Positions 8,635 to 18,540 are shown, counted from the stretch's first letter. The stretch: 58,005 bases of DNA from JANMOK01 sp031415055 (GCA_031415055.1 JANOQZ010000038.1:1-58005), one strand, 5' to 3'. The notes: generated from the sequence alone by a model not told the origin. Program-made: numbers and translations.

Positions 8635-11100
8635 TTATTGTTCGCTCAATGGCCGCAGGTGGGTTATGCCGACCGCTCCACCACGGGCAAAATCGGGATC
8701 GAGCGACATCGGCAGATATTCCGAACGCCGCCAAAGCACCGCCTGATCGTCATATTGCGGCGAAAGGAAATGCCCAGATTCGCCGGTGGCGATGATCATC
8801 ACAGAGGAATTGGCATCATTGAAATCAAACACCACCCGCAGGCCTGATGCGTGAATATTTTCATAGGGCTCCGCACCGCTGGAAGACATGGCACCGCGCA
8901 GCAAGGTGCTGTCACCGCCCGACGTGCTTTGCACGATGTTAAACAGCCAGCTTAGAACTGGAATGCGGCCTAAAACATCGTGGCGATGCACGGCCTGATG
9001 TGCGTCACCCCAACGCCAACTTTCGAGCCTTGGGCCGAATTTGTCTGAAAGTTCCAGCAGCGCGTCATCCAAGGCTGTTTGCGCCATTTCGGCGCAGATT
9101 TCGGCCTTGCTGGTTTGCGCGATGTCACACCAAATACCAGCACCATCAATGTCGCGAAACACCCGTTCGATGAAGATTGCATCTGGCCGCGCTAGGTCGG
9201 TTTGCAACGGTCCAAGCTCGTCGATGATCAGCCGACGTTGCAAAGCCCGCAGCCAAGCGGAATAGACCAACGGTTCCGGGTCGTGTTCGCTCATCTCGCC
9301 ATTCCAGCCCGCCAGACGTTCCAACGCGAACTGGCGTTGTCGCGCCACCGCGTCGTCCGCCGTCGGTTGGCCCGACCACCACAGGTCGCGGGCAATCAGT
9401 GGCAACAGAAATCGCGCGGTTTCCGACACGGTATCGGTTTGAATTTCGACAAAACTGTCGAGCGTGTGGTATTCGCGGGCATTCAACAGACGCTCCGCCC
9501 GCAGAATGCGCTGGGTATCGCCCCAATCAAAGCTGACATGGTTCGGAAACGCCGCATCGGTTGTGCGGTTGTTGGTGTTGACCACGATGCCACTGGGCGG
9601 ATTGACCAACGAGGGATTGTCGGTGAAGGGCATGAAACCGGCCCAGACGTTATTGTCGTTCCAGCCGGGTGAGGGCAGTCGACCTTGGCTGGAGTGCAAA
9701 GCATTGCGCAAAGGTGCGGCACCAATGACTTGCAGTGCAATGTTGTCGTGATCGGCCAAAATCAGGTTTTCCGACGGCGCAACGTGGGTGCTGGTGGCGG
9801 CGATCGCCGCTGTCACCGAGTGGGTGCGCATCAGGCGCAACATCGCCTCGGCGGAAGCATCGTCGCTGGCAAGCGCCGTCCAATTTAGGCTCATCACATG
9901 GTCGGGCGGGGTGATGTCGCCAACGCCAAACATTTCCGGCAACAACACCGGTCCGTTGCGAGATTTTCGGATGGTCAAGGTTTCGGGTTCGGAGTCTAAG
10001 ACAGCAATGACGACGTCGTGGCTTTCGAAGGGAATGAAAGTTTCGCCGACAAGATATTGTTCTGGGTTTGCCGGGTTCAATTTTTCGATGGTCAGGTCTT
10101 GGTCATCGACATAGGACGATGTTATCCCCCAGCCAAGATCGGCGTTTCGACCGATCAAGACGGCGGGCAGTCCCGGAATGGTGCCGCCAATGACGCCGCC
10201 GTCGGGAAATTCGAGGCGGGCGAGCATCCAAATCGAGGGCGCATTCAGCGCCAAATGCGGGTCGGCGGCCAAAAGGGTGCCACCAGAGGCCGAACGTTTG
10301 CCCGACGCTGCCCATGCGTTGGACGCACCGGCCAGATCAATTGGCGGTAGTGGGTCAAGGAATGGTCGCGGCTCGGCGGCGGCGAATTTCGGTGCGTTTG
10401 TGGGGAACAAAGCCGCGAACTCCTTCAGGCCCATCATCGGCGGGTTTGGCGCATCGGGCAGGATGTCGAGCAAACGTTCTTGCGGCAAAACCAAAGCAAG
10501 GCGGGCGCGCAGCACTTCTTTCTCGGCTTTGTCGCTGAGTTGCAGCGACAGAAGTTTCAGGATCGCCACGCTGTCGGTAGGTGTCCACGGGGCGATTTCC
10601 GGTTCAAACAGAAAAAACTCCGGTGCACCGCGACCAAGCGCGTTGTCTTGCACCAGTTTGAGCCAAGCGTTGACCCCATCGGAATAGGCCTGCAATTGCG
10701 CCAAAATGGCCGGATCCAACTGCACGGCGCTTTCGCGGGCGATGTTGTAGATGTCGAGCGTGCGCAAAAGTCGGTCAACCGGCAATGTTTCCTTGCCAAA
10801 CAATTCCGACAAGCGACCTTGCGACGTCCGGCGCAGCATTGTCATTTGCCACAGCCGATCTTGGGCGTGCACAAAGCCCAGACCAAAGAAGACGTCGTTT
10901 TCGCTTTTGGCAAAAATGTGGGGGACGGCGTGATTGTCGCGGACGATTTCTACGTCGCCGCTAATACCCGCCAACGTGTAATTGGCGTCGTAATCCGGCA
11001 GTGAGTTTGACGCGACATACCACGCCAACATCGCGGCAATAAGTGCAAGGCCACAGCCAAGAAGCAGGATTCGCACCAACCATTTGAACACATTTACCAA
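8635..11100 (-). CDS. Penicillin-acylase-family Ntn hydrolase, membrane-anchored
   Basis: 821 residues from a TTG start at 11100 with a G-rich site upstream; a GTG at 11091 is the alternative. The open frame continues upstream, but only as antisense of the next gene. The N-terminus has one membrane segment (about residues 8-28), then the alpha-chain motif region IVRDNHAVPHIFA. The nucleophile Ser260 in GASNAWAASG would become the N-terminus of the beta chain after self-cleavage. Family members deacylate amides such as beta-lactams and acyl-homoserine lactones; the substrate cannot be told from sequence. It converges on sufS with one base between. Confidence 0.87.
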   Translation of the reverse strand: MVNVFKWLVRILLLGCGLALIAAMLAWYVASNSLPDYDANYTLAGISGDVEIVRDNHAVPHIFAKSENDVFFGLGFVHAQDRLWQMTMLRRTSQGRLSELFGKETLPVDRLLRTLDIYNIARESAVQLDPAILAQLQAYSDGVNAWLKLVQDNALGRGAPEFFLFEPEIAPWTPTDSVAILKLLSLQLSDKAEKEVLRARLALVLPQERLLDILPDAPNPPMMGLKEFAALFPTNAPKFAAAEPRPFLDPLPPIDLAGASNAWAASGKRSASGGTLLAADPHLALNAPSIWMLARLEFPDGGVIGGTIPGLPAVLIGRNADLGWGITSSYVDDQDLTIEKLNPANPEQYLVGETFIPFESHDVVIAVLDSEPETLTIRKSRNGPVLLPEMFGVGDITPPDHVMSLNWTALASDDASAEAMLRLMRTHSVTAAIAATSTHVAPSENLILADHDNIALQVIGAAPLRNALHSSQGRLPSPGWNDNNVWAGFMPFTDNPSLVNPPSGIVVNTNNRTTDAAFPNHVSFDWGDTQRILRAERLLNAREYHTLDSFVEIQTDTVSETARFLLPLIARDLWWSGQPTADDAVARQRQFALERLAGWNGEMSEHDPEPLVYSAWLRALQRRLIIDELGPLQTDLARPDAIFIERVFRDIDGAGIWCDIAQTSKAEICAEMAQTALDDALLELSDKFGPRLESWRWGDAHQAVHRHDVLGRIPVLSWLFNIVQSTSGGDSTLLRGAMSSSGAEPYENIHASGLRVVFDFNDANSSVMIIATGESGHFLSPQYDDQAVLWRRSEYLPMSLDPDFARGGAVGITHLRPLSEQ

Positions 11101-11196
11101 AACGCCAACCCCGCCCGTCGCTTGACCGGGAATGGATAACAGGCGATGAGGGAAGTGACAATTGAACCGCGCAGCATACTGCAGGGATTGGGAAAA

Positions 11197-12072
11197 ATGG
11201 CGCAGGTTGCATTCTTGGGTCTGGGTGTTATGGGCTTCCCTATGGCGGGGCATTTGCAAGCCAAAGGGCATGCGGTGACGGTTTTTAATCGCACGGCGGC
11301 AAAGGCCGACGCTTGGGTGAAACAACATGGTGGATCGTCGGCTGCGACGCCTGCTTTGGCCTGCGCAGGCGCGGAGATTGTTTTTGCTTGCGTGGGCAAT
11401 GACGACGACTTGCGGTCTGTTATTTTGGATAAAAATGGAGCTTTGGCGGCGATGAAGGCGGGGTCGATTTTTGTCGACCACACCACTGCTTCCGCCAGTA
11501 TCGCGCGGGAAATGCATGGGTTGTTTGCCGCCAAGGGACTGCATTTTATCGATGCGCCGGTTTCGGGCGGGCAGGCCGGGGCGGAAAATGGTGCCCTGAC
11601 GGTGATGTGCGGCGGCGATGGCATGCCCTATGCGCAGGTCGAACCGGTGATTGCTGCTTATGCCAAGGCCTGCCGTTTGTTGGGCGGGCCAGGGTCGGGG
11701 CAGTTGAGCAAGATGGTCAACCAGATTTGCATTGCCGGGCTTCTGCAGGGCTTGAGCGAGGGTTTGAACTTTGCCTTGGCCGCCGGGTTGGATGGTGAGG
11801 CGGTGCTCGACGTGATTGGAAAAGGTGCCGCCGGGTCGTGGCAGATGGAAAATCGCGGCAAGACCATGCTGGCGGACAAGTTTGATTTCGGCTTTGCGGT
11901 CGATTGGATGCGCAAGGATTTGGGGATTTGTTTGGCCGAGGCGAATGCCAATGGTGCGTCGCTGCCGGTGATCGCTTTGGTCGATCAGTTTTACAAAGAC
12001 GTGCAAGGCATGGGCGGTGGGCGTTGGGATACATCGAGCCTGATCCGGCGCTTGCGCGAGGTAAAAACATGA
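11197..12072 (+). CDS. NAD-dependent beta-hydroxyacid dehydrogenase (3-hydroxyisobutyrate / tartronate-semialdehyde reductase family)
   Basis: 291 residues. The Rossmann motif FLGLGVMGFPMAGHL (6-20) binds NAD(P); DAPVSGGQAGAENGALTVM (119-137) is the substrate-binding signature; K172 in SKMVNQI is the catalytic lysine. The family includes 3-hydroxyisobutyrate dehydrogenase, tartronate-semialdehyde reductase and glyoxylate/succinic-semialdehyde reductases, and I cannot choose between them. An upstream in-frame ATG at 11146 would add non-homologous residues. Its stop overlaps the rpe start (ATGA), so both are one transcription unit, diverging from the acylase gene. Confidence 0.88.
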   Translation: MAQVAFLGLGVMGFPMAGHLQAKGHAVTVFNRTAAKADAWVKQHGGSSAATPALACAGAEIVFACVGNDDDLRSVILDKNGALAAMKAGSIFVDHTTASASIAREMHGLFAAKGLHFIDAPVSGGQAGAENGALTVMCGGDGMPYAQVEPVIAAYAKACRLLGGPGSGQLSKMVNQICIAGLLQGLSEGLNFALAAGLDGEAVLDVIGKGAAGSWQMENRGKTMLADKFDFGFAVDWMRKDLGICLAEANANGASLPVIALVDQFYKDVQGMGGGRWDTSSLIRRLREVKT

Positions 12073-12722
12073 GTTTTTCGAGGGAATTGAAGATCGCGCC
12101 GTCGATTTTGTCAGCCGATTTTGCCCGGCTTGGGGCAGAAATTGAAGCGGTCGAGGCTGCGGGCGCCGACTGGATTCATGTCGATGTGATGGACGGGCAT
12201 TTTGTGCCGAACCTGTCGATGGGGCCGGTGGTTGTTTCTTCGATCCGTCCGCATATCAAGACATTCATGGATGTGCATTTGATGATCGATCCGGCTTCAA
12301 GCTATCTGGAGGCTTTCGCCAAAGTCGGCGCGGATGGGATTACGGTGCATGTCGAGGTGGAATATCCTGCGGCCAATTTGCAGCAAATCCGTGCTTTGGG
12401 CTGCAAAGCGGGGTTGGCAATTAAGCCGGACACTGCGGTTGAAATGGCAATACCGTTGTTAGATCATGCCGATTTGATCTTGGTTATGGGGGTCTATCCG
12501 GGGTTTGGCGGGCAGAAATTCATTCCAGCGACTTTGGCGAAAATCGCTGCAGTGCGGGCAATGATTGGCGATAGGCCGATCCATCTGCAAGTGGATGGCG
12601 GGATCAATGTTGAAACGGCAGCGATGTGCGTCAAAGCCGGGGCGGACGTGTTGGTTGCCGGGACTGCGGTTTATGGTGGTGCCGCAGAAAATTACGCCCG
12701 GAATATCCGGGCGCTACGTTAG
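12069..12722 (+). CDS. rpe: Ribulose-phosphate 3-epimerase
   Basis: 217 residues, TIM-barrel enzyme interconverting ribulose-5-phosphate and xylulose-5-phosphate in the pentose phosphate pathway. Visible are IAPSILSADFARLG, the metal-ligand stretches HVDVMDGHFVPN and MDVHLMI, and QVDGGINVETA with the catalytic aspartate. The start overlaps the stop of the dehydrogenase. The frame extends 165 bases further upstream, but that part is a shadow of the neighbour. The stop overlaps the convergent lipoprotein gene by 4 bases. Confidence 0.96.
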   Translation: MSFSRELKIAPSILSADFARLGAEIEAVEAAGADWIHVDVMDGHFVPNLSMGPVVVSSIRPHIKTFMDVHLMIDPASSYLEAFAKVGADGITVHVEVEYPAANLQQIRALGCKAGLAIKPDTAVEMAIPLLDHADLILVMGVYPGFGGQKFIPATLAKIAAVRAMIGDRPIHLQVDGGINVETAAMCVKAGADVLVAGTAVYGGAAENYARNIRALR

Positions 12723-13267
12723 CGGATAATTCGAGAGTATTTCGCGCCTTCGATGGTGGCACCAGCCAAAATACCGGATTGGCCAAAGACGATGGCATAG
12801 ACGGGTAGGTTTACTGTATCGGTCGAGACGCCAAAGGATGCCGAGTCTTCCTGGAAAACGTATTTGGTTTCGGCACCGGCGGACCAGCCATCGGTGGTGC
12901 GGAAGTTTGCAAGGGCCTCGGGCGTCATGAAGAACAGGGCTTGGCTGGCTTTCTGGAAACCCGCCTGCAGGCCAAAAGATGCGGCGGCGACCGAGAAATA
13001 TTCGACCGGCGCATCACCAATCAGCAAGGCACCTTCGCCGTAAGAGCCGCCCACAAACAACCCGCCTTCGGTGACCGATGGCATGATCAACACGCCCGCA
13101 GCACGCGAAGCAACTTCGCGGGCGTTGGGTACACTGGCATAAAGCGCGTTTTGTGCCGTGCGGACGGAGGCATCCAGTTCATCGCGACTAGAGTTGATGC
13201 CGCCTTGCCCGCAAGCGGCCAGCGCCAAGGCCAGAAATGCGAAATAGCGGCGAGAAATGGTATTCAT
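12719..13267 (-). CDS. YSC84-type lipid-binding lipoprotein
   Basis: 182 residues. The N-terminus MNTISRRYFAFLALALAAC is a lipoprotein signal with lipobox LAAC, so the mature protein would be a membrane-anchored periplasmic lipoprotein starting at Cys19. The rest matches the YSC84/Las17-type domain seen in bacteria: GGLFVGGSYGEGALLIG and SFGLQAGFQKASQALFFM. Eukaryotic members bind phosphoinositides and actin; the bacterial role is unclear. The start was chosen for the signal and for GGAGCAGCCC directly before the ATG; a longer frame begins 39 bases upstream. Confidence 0.82.
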   Translation of the reverse strand: MNTISRRYFAFLALALAACGQGGINSSRDELDASVRTAQNALYASVPNAREVASRAAGVLIMPSVTEGGLFVGGSYGEGALLIGDAPVEYFSVAAASFGLQAGFQKASQALFFMTPEALANFRTTDGWSAGAETKYVFQEDSASFGVSTDTVNLPVYAIVFGQSGILAGATIEGAKYSRIIR

Positions 13268-13375
13268 GGGCTGCTCCTGACCCCGGTTATTCTTGTTGTT
13301 CGTCAAGATGTAGCATGAAGTTTAGCACATTTCCACACAGTTTAGCGTGAATAGGTGTGACTGGCGTTTGGTCGC

Positions 13376-14374
13376 TTAGCTGCGCAACAATCGGGCAGCG
13401 TCGGCGGCGAAATAAGTCAAAATACCGTCGCAACCAGCACGTTTGAAGGCGAGCAGGCTTTCCATCATTGCCTTGTCGCGGTCGATCCAACCGTTTTGCG
13501 CCGCCGCCATGATCATCGAATATTCGCCAGAGACCTGATAAGCGAATGTCGGCACGCCGAATTGGTCTTTCACTCGGCGGCAGATGTCGAGATAGGGCAT
13601 GCCGGGCTTGACCATCACCATATCGGCACCTTCCGCCAAGTCGGCGGCGATTTCGCGCAAGGCCTCATCGGAATTGGCGGGGTCGAGTTGGTAGGTTTTT
13701 TTGTCGCCTTTCAGTGCCCCGCTGGCACCTACTGCGTCGCGGAATGGACCGTAGAAGGCCGAGGCGTATTTGGCCGAATAGGCCATGATCGCCACATCGG
13801 GAAAGTCGTTGCTTTCCAAAGCGTTGCGGATCACCCCTATTCTACCGTCCATCATGTCGGACGGGCCAAGAATATCTGCCCCAGCCTCGGCCTGCACGAG
13901 AGCTTGTTTTTCCAGCGCCAGCAAAGTTTCGTCGTTAAGCACGATGCCGTTGCGCACGATGCCATCGTGGCCAAGCGAATTGTAGGGGTCGAGCGCGACG
14001 TCGAGCATGATGCCGATGTTGGGAACGGCGGCATTGATAGCACGGGTAGCGCTATTGACGAGGTTTCTAGGATTGAAGGCTTCGGTGCAGTCTTCATTTT
14101 TGTCGCTTGTCTCAGTATAGGGGAACAAGGCAATGCAGGGTATGCCCAAATCCACCGCGCGCTGCGCTGCCTCGACCGCTTTGTCGATGGACAGACGGTT
14201 GACACCGGGCATTGAGGCGATTGGTTCTTCGATACCTGCTCCGTCACGGATGAAGAGGGGCCAGATCAGGTCAGACGGGTGCAGCCGAGTTTCCTGCACC
14301 ATCTCACGAATCCACGGCGTGCGGCGCAGGCGACGTGGGCGGGATATGGGGAAAGGCGCAATGATCGGGTTCAT
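13376..14374 (-). CDS. hemB: Delta-aminolevulinic acid dehydratase (porphobilinogen synthase)
   Basis: 332 residues, joining two 5-aminolevulinates into porphobilinogen for heme, chlorophyll and B12. The two Schiff-base lysines are in AYSAKYASAFYGPF and VKPGMPYLD. The metal loop reads DVALDPYNSLGHDG, with aspartates instead of the zinc cysteines, which is the magnesium-dependent type known from alphaproteobacteria. N-terminal RPRRLRRTPWIREMVQET is typical. It appears monocistronic, with 107 bases to the divergent gene. Confidence 0.97.
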   Translation of the reverse strand: MNPIIAPFPISRPRRLRRTPWIREMVQETRLHPSDLIWPLFIRDGAGIEEPIASMPGVNRLSIDKAVEAAQRAVDLGIPCIALFPYTETSDKNEDCTEAFNPRNLVNSATRAINAAVPNIGIMLDVALDPYNSLGHDGIVRNGIVLNDETLLALEKQALVQAEAGADILGPSDMMDGRIGVIRNALESNDFPDVAIMAYSAKYASAFYGPFRDAVGASGALKGDKKTYQLDPANSDEALREIAADLAEGADMVMVKPGMPYLDICRRVKDQFGVPTFAYQVSGEYSMIMAAAQNGWIDRDKAMMESLLAFKRAGCDGILTYFAADAARLLRS

Positions 14375-14481
14375 AACGCTTCATCGCACGGGGATTTGCT
14401 GCACCTCAAGCTTTTTCAAAGGTTTGCCATTGAATTGGGCGCAGTGCTGGCTATTTTGCGGCGTCCAATTGGAGCGATATT

Positions 14482-15048
14482 TTGGCGATATTTGAGTTTA
14501 TTGACTACGACACGTTCCTTTCGCTCTGGTATTGGGTGCTGGTGATCGTCGCTTGGTCGCTGACGTGCCACTACACGATGGGCGTGCCCTTTGACGTGGT
14601 GGTGCGGGCCGATCGGCATGGCGGGCAACACACGGATGATTGCGACCAATTGGCGATGATTCACGCGCGGCGTATTGCAACGGTTCTGCGCAAGGGCGGC
14701 GTGTTCTTTGTGGCTTTTGTCGCGTTCCTTCTGGCCAGTTTGGCGACGTTGGGATTTTGGTTTGACTATCAAGTTGCATCGGCTTTTTTCTTGATATTGG
14801 CACCGATTTGCGTGGTTTCTATATTTGGCGCTCGATTGTCGCTAAGGGTTTTGGCGGGCAACGTCACGGGTGACCCCCTGCGCCGGATGATCACACGAAG
14901 GCGATTTTGGGATCAAGTCATTGGCGTTTGCGCGATTGCGGTTACAGCGCTGGTCACAGGTTGGCATGCCGTCGCGGCGGATTTCGAAGCGTTGAATGGA
15001 ATTACGCTGGGCCAGGCCCTGCTTAAGGCGCTTGCAGACTGGTTTTAG
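14482..15048 (+). CDS. Four-segment membrane protein of a rhodobacteral family
   Basis: 188 residues from a TTG start at 14482, supported by GGAG at 14471-14474 with 7 bases spacing. Hydrophobic segments lie around 12-28, 73-91, 97-115 and 145-162; a conserved-looking soluble stretch CHYTMGVPFDVVVRADRHGG sits between the first two. I recall rhodobacteral proteins of this length and pattern being labelled 'component of SufBCD complex'; that label is from memory and its experimental basis is unknown to me. Twenty bases separate it from mfd, so the two may be cotranscribed. Confidence 0.6.
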   Translation: MAIFEFIDYDTFLSLWYWVLVIVAWSLTCHYTMGVPFDVVVRADRHGGQHTDDCDQLAMIHARRIATVLRKGGVFFVAFVAFLLASLATLGFWFDYQVASAFFLILAPICVVSIFGARLSLRVLAGNVTGDPLRRMITRRRFWDQVIGVCAIAVTALVTGWHAVAADFEALNGITLGQALLKALADWF

Positions 15049-15068
15049 TCGGGTTACCTGCCTTTGCC

Positions 15069-18000
15069 ATGAAAACCCCCGCACAAATACCGCTTGGCCG
15101 CTATCTGATTGGCGGTGTGCCCGAGGGGTTTGACGCCAGTCAAATTGCACAGCTTTGTGTGCGAGCGAACGGGCCGGTGTTGCATGTGGCCCGCGACGAT
15201 GTGCGACTGGCAGCGCTGGAATCGGCGCTGAAGTTTTTCGCGCCGGAACTGCCGGTTTTGAAGTTTCCGGCGTGGGATTGCCTGCCTTACGACCGAATTT
15301 CGCCAAACCCCGAAGTCGCGGCGGCACGGATGGCGACTTTGGCGACTTTGGCGGAAGGCTATGCAAGGCCCGTCGTGGTTTTGACAACGGTGAATGCCGC
15401 GACACAGCGGGTTCCAACACGCGAATTGGTGCGGGCGTCAAGCTTTACGGCGGTGGTTGGCGACCAGATCGATGTTGGCGAATTGCGGCTGTATTTGGCG
15501 CGGATGGGTTATTCCCAAGCGCCGACGGTCAGTGAGCCGGGGGCATTTGCCATTCGCGGTGGATTGATCGACATTTTCCCGCCGGGAAGCGCCAATCCGG
15601 TGCGTTTGGATTTGTTTGGCGATGTCTTGGATGCTGCGCGGTTGTTTGATGCGATGACGCAAAGGACGATTGAAAAGATTGGCCGAGTGGAGATGGCGCC
15701 GGTCTGCGAAGTGATTTTGGACGAGGCCTCGATCCGGCGGTTTCGCCAGAATTACCGGTTGGCTTTTGGTGCAGCGGGAACCGACGACCCTTTGTATGAA
15801 GCGGTTTCGGCAGGGCGCAAGCATCAAGGGTTTGAGCATTGGGCCGGGTTTTTCCATGAACAGATGGCGACGCTGTTTGACTATCTGCCCGGTTGCCCGG
15901 TGAGCATGGACGATCAAATCGACGTGTTGCGCCAGGCGCGTTCTGAGGCGATTCATGAGCAATATCAGACGCGATTGCATGCCTTGGGCGAAAAGGCACG
16001 ATTGGGGTCGGTCTATAAACCCGCCGCGCCAGAACTGCTGTATTTGGAAGATGATGCGTGGAAATCGGCGCTTAAGGGCCGGGCAGAGCGGCAATTTACG
16101 CCACATGCACAGCCTTCTGGGCCGGGAGTTTTGGATGCGGGCGCCCGGGCCGGACGCGACTTTGCGCCAGAACGGCAACGGGAAGGAGTGCATTTGTTCA
16201 CCGCGCTTGGGGCCCATTTGGCGGAAAAGCGCAAAGTGGGAAATGTGGTGATTGCGACCTATTCCGAGGGGGCGCGGGAGCGGTTTAAGTCTTTGCTGGA
16301 AGACGAAGGGATCAGCGGCGCTGGATTGATCTCGCGCTTTGCCGATTTGCCGGAGGGCAAAGGCGCACTGGCTTTGGCCGTTTGGCCGTTGGAATCGGGG
16401 TTTGAGGCCAAGGGGCTGACGGTTGTTTCCGAGCAAAACGTTCTGGGTGAACGGCTGGTTAGGCCATTCAATCGTCGCAAGCGGGCGGAGAATTATCTGA
16501 CCGAGGCAGCGTCGCTGAGTCCCGGCGATTTGATTGTGCACATCGAGCACGGCATCGGCATCTATCGCGGGTTGGAAACCATCACCGCTTTGGGTGCGCC
16601 GCATGAATGCATTTCGCTGGAATATTCCGGCGGCGACAAGCTGTTCTTGCCGGTTGAGAACATCGAATTGTTGTCCCGCTATGGCCAAGAAGAAGGTCAG
16701 TTAGACCGTCTGGGTGGCGGGGCTTGGCAGGCGAAGAAGGCCAAGCTGAAGAACCGCATCCGCGAGATTGCGGCGCAGTTGATACGGATTGCCGCCGAGC
16801 GAGCTTTGCGTGAGGGCGAGGTTTTGACCCCGCCGGATCACGTTTGGGACGAGTTTTGTGCTAGGTTCCCGTATCAGGAAACCGACGATCAGCTTGCTGC
16901 TATTGAGGATGTCTTGGGTGATATGGCCAGTGGTCGCCCGATGGACCGGTTGGTGTGTGGCGACGTCGGCTTTGGCAAGACCGAGGTGGCGCTGCGGGCG
17001 GCCTTTGTGGCGGCGATGTCTGGGGTTCAGGTGGCGGTGATTGCGCCGACAACCTTGCTGTCGCGCCAGCATTACCAGAATTTTGTCGAACGGTTCCGAG
17101 GGTTGCCGGTGCGGGTTCGGCAGTTGTCGCGGTTCGTTGGCTTGAAAGACGCCAACCAAACCCGCGAAGATTTGGCGGCGGGCAAGGTCGAGATTGTGAT
17201 TGGCACCCATGCGATTTTGGCCAAGGGGGTGACATTCGCCAATTTGGGAATGATCGTGATTGATGAAGAGCAAAAGTTCGGCGTCATCCACAAGGAACGC
17301 CTGAAAGAGCTGAAAGCGCAGGTGCATGTGCTGACGCTGACGGCGACGCCGATACCGCGCACGTTGCAAATGGCTTTGTCGGGGGTGCGCGAGTTGAGTT
17401 TGATCGGCACGCCGCCGGTGGATCGGCTGTCGATCCGCACCTATATTTCCGACTTTGACCCGGTGACCGTGCGCGAAGCGCTGCTGCGCGAGCATTATCG
17501 CGGCGGGCAGTCGTTTTATGTCGTGCCAAGGATTTCGGATATTGATGAGATTCAACAGTTTCTGCGCGACCATGTGCCCGAGGTTTCGGTGGTGGTAGCG
17601 CATGGACAGATGGCCGCACACCAGCTTGATGACCGGATGAATGCGTTTTACGACGGCAAATATGACGTGCTGCTGGCAACGACGATTGTCGAAAGCGGAC
17701 TGGATATTCCGGCCGCCAACACGCTGATCGTGCACCGGGCCGATATGTACGGGCTGGCGCAGTTGTATCAAATTCGCGGGCGCGTGGGTCGGTCGAAAGT
17801 GCGGGCTTACGCTTATTTCACCACCGAACCGCGCCGCGCGAAATCGCCCGGAGCGGAAAAGCGGCTGCGGGTGCTGGGGGCGCTCGATTCTTTGGGGGCC
17901 GGGTTCACTTTGGCCAGCCAGGATCTGGATATTCGCGGCGCGGGCAACCTGCTGGGCGACGAGCAGTCGGGGCATGTGCGCGAGGTTGGCTATGAATTGT

Positions 18001-18521
18001 ATCAAGAGATGCTGGAAGAGGCGATCCTGCGGCTGAAGGCGGGTGGACGCGAGGAAGTCGAGGTCGATGATACGTGGTCGCCGCAAATCAATCTCGGCGT
18101 GCCGGTGCTGATACCCGACACTTATGTGCCCGATTTGGATGTGCGGCTCGGCCTGTACCGGCGGTTGTCGGGGTTGCAGGGCAAGGTCGAGTTGGAAGGG
18201 TTCGCGGCGGAACTGATCGACCGTTTCGGGGCACTGCCGCGCGAAGTTTCGGTTCTAATGAACGTCATGCGAATCAAAGCGATGTGCCACAAGGCTGGGA
18301 TTGCGCGGCTGGATGCCGGGCCGAAGGGCGCGACGGTGCAGTTTCACAAGAACAAGTTCGGCAATCCGCAAGGATTGGTCGGGTTCATCCAAGGCCAGCG
18401 CGGCACCGCCAGTGTGAAAGACAATCGCATCGTCGTGCGTCAGGTTTGGGAGCGTGAGGGTGAGCGGATCAAGGGAGTTTACGCGATTGCCAAGGAGCTG
18501 GCGGGGTTGGTGGCTGCGTAG
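15069..18521 (+). CDS. mfd: Transcription-repair coupling factor Mfd
   Basis: 1150 residues. Mfd pushes stalled RNA polymerase off DNA lesions and recruits UvrA. Domains in order: UvrB-homology N-terminal module (about 1-330), a CarD-like RNA-polymerase-interacting domain (about residues 475-550, GDLIVHIEHGIGIYRGLE), SF2 translocase with Walker A GDVGFGKTEVALRAAF, the Walker-B-position VIDEEQKFGV and motif III LTATPIPRTLQ, the TRG/motif VI stretch QIRGRVGRSKVRAYAY, and the C-terminal TRCF domain. Length is normal for the family. Confidence 0.97.
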   Translation: MKTPAQIPLGRYLIGGVPEGFDASQIAQLCVRANGPVLHVARDDVRLAALESALKFFAPELPVLKFPAWDCLPYDRISPNPEVAAARMATLATLAEGYARPVVVLTTVNAATQRVPTRELVRASSFTAVVGDQIDVGELRLYLARMGYSQAPTVSEPGAFAIRGGLIDIFPPGSANPVRLDLFGDVLDAARLFDAMTQRTIEKIGRVEMAPVCEVILDEASIRRFRQNYRLAFGAAGTDDPLYEAVSAGRKHQGFEHWAGFFHEQMATLFDYLPGCPVSMDDQIDVLRQARSEAIHEQYQTRLHALGEKARLGSVYKPAAPELLYLEDDAWKSALKGRAERQFTPHAQPSGPGVLDAGARAGRDFAPERQREGVHLFTALGAHLAEKRKVGNVVIATYSEGARERFKSLLEDEGISGAGLISRFADLPEGKGALALAVWPLESGFEAKGLTVVSEQNVLGERLVRPFNRRKRAENYLTEAASLSPGDLIVHIEHGIGIYRGLETITALGAPHECISLEYSGGDKLFLPVENIELLSRYGQEEGQLDRLGGGAWQAKKAKLKNRIREIAAQLIRIAAERALREGEVLTPPDHVWDEFCARFPYQETDDQLAAIEDVLGDMASGRPMDRLVCGDVGFGKTEVALRAAFVAAMSGVQVAVIAPTTLLSRQHYQNFVERFRGLPVRVRQLSRFVGLKDANQTREDLAAGKVEIVIGTHAILAKGVTFANLGMIVIDEEQKFGVIHKERLKELKAQVHVLTLTATPIPRTLQMALSGVRELSLIGTPPVDRLSIRTYISDFDPVTVREALLREHYRGGQSFYVVPRISDIDEIQQFLRDHVPEVSVVVAHGQMAAHQLDDRMNAFYDGKYDVLLATTIVESGLDIPAANTLIVHRADMYGLAQLYQIRGRVGRSKVRAYAYFTTEPRRAKSPGAEKRLRVLGALDSLGAGFTLASQDLDIRGAGNLLGDEQSGHVREVGYELYQEMLEEAILRLKAGGREEVEVDDTWSPQINLGVPVLIPDTYVPDLDVRLGLYRRLSGLQGKVELEGFAAELIDRFGALPREVSVLMNVMRIKAMCHKAGIARLDAGPKGATVQFHKNKFGNPQGLVGFIQGQRGTASVKDNRIVVRQVWEREGERIKGVYAIAKELAGLVAA

Positions 18522-18540
18522 AACGGGACGTAAACTATCC

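Noticed and set aside
11101..12006. Upstream extension of the penicillin-acylase frame
   Set aside because: It is antisense to the dehydrogenase and has no family similarity; the membrane anchor after 11100 marks the real N-terminus.
15438..18086. Long minus-strand frames (416 and 461 codons) inside mfd
   Set aside because: Antisense shadows caused by the GC-rich third positions of mfd; no protein-like motifs.
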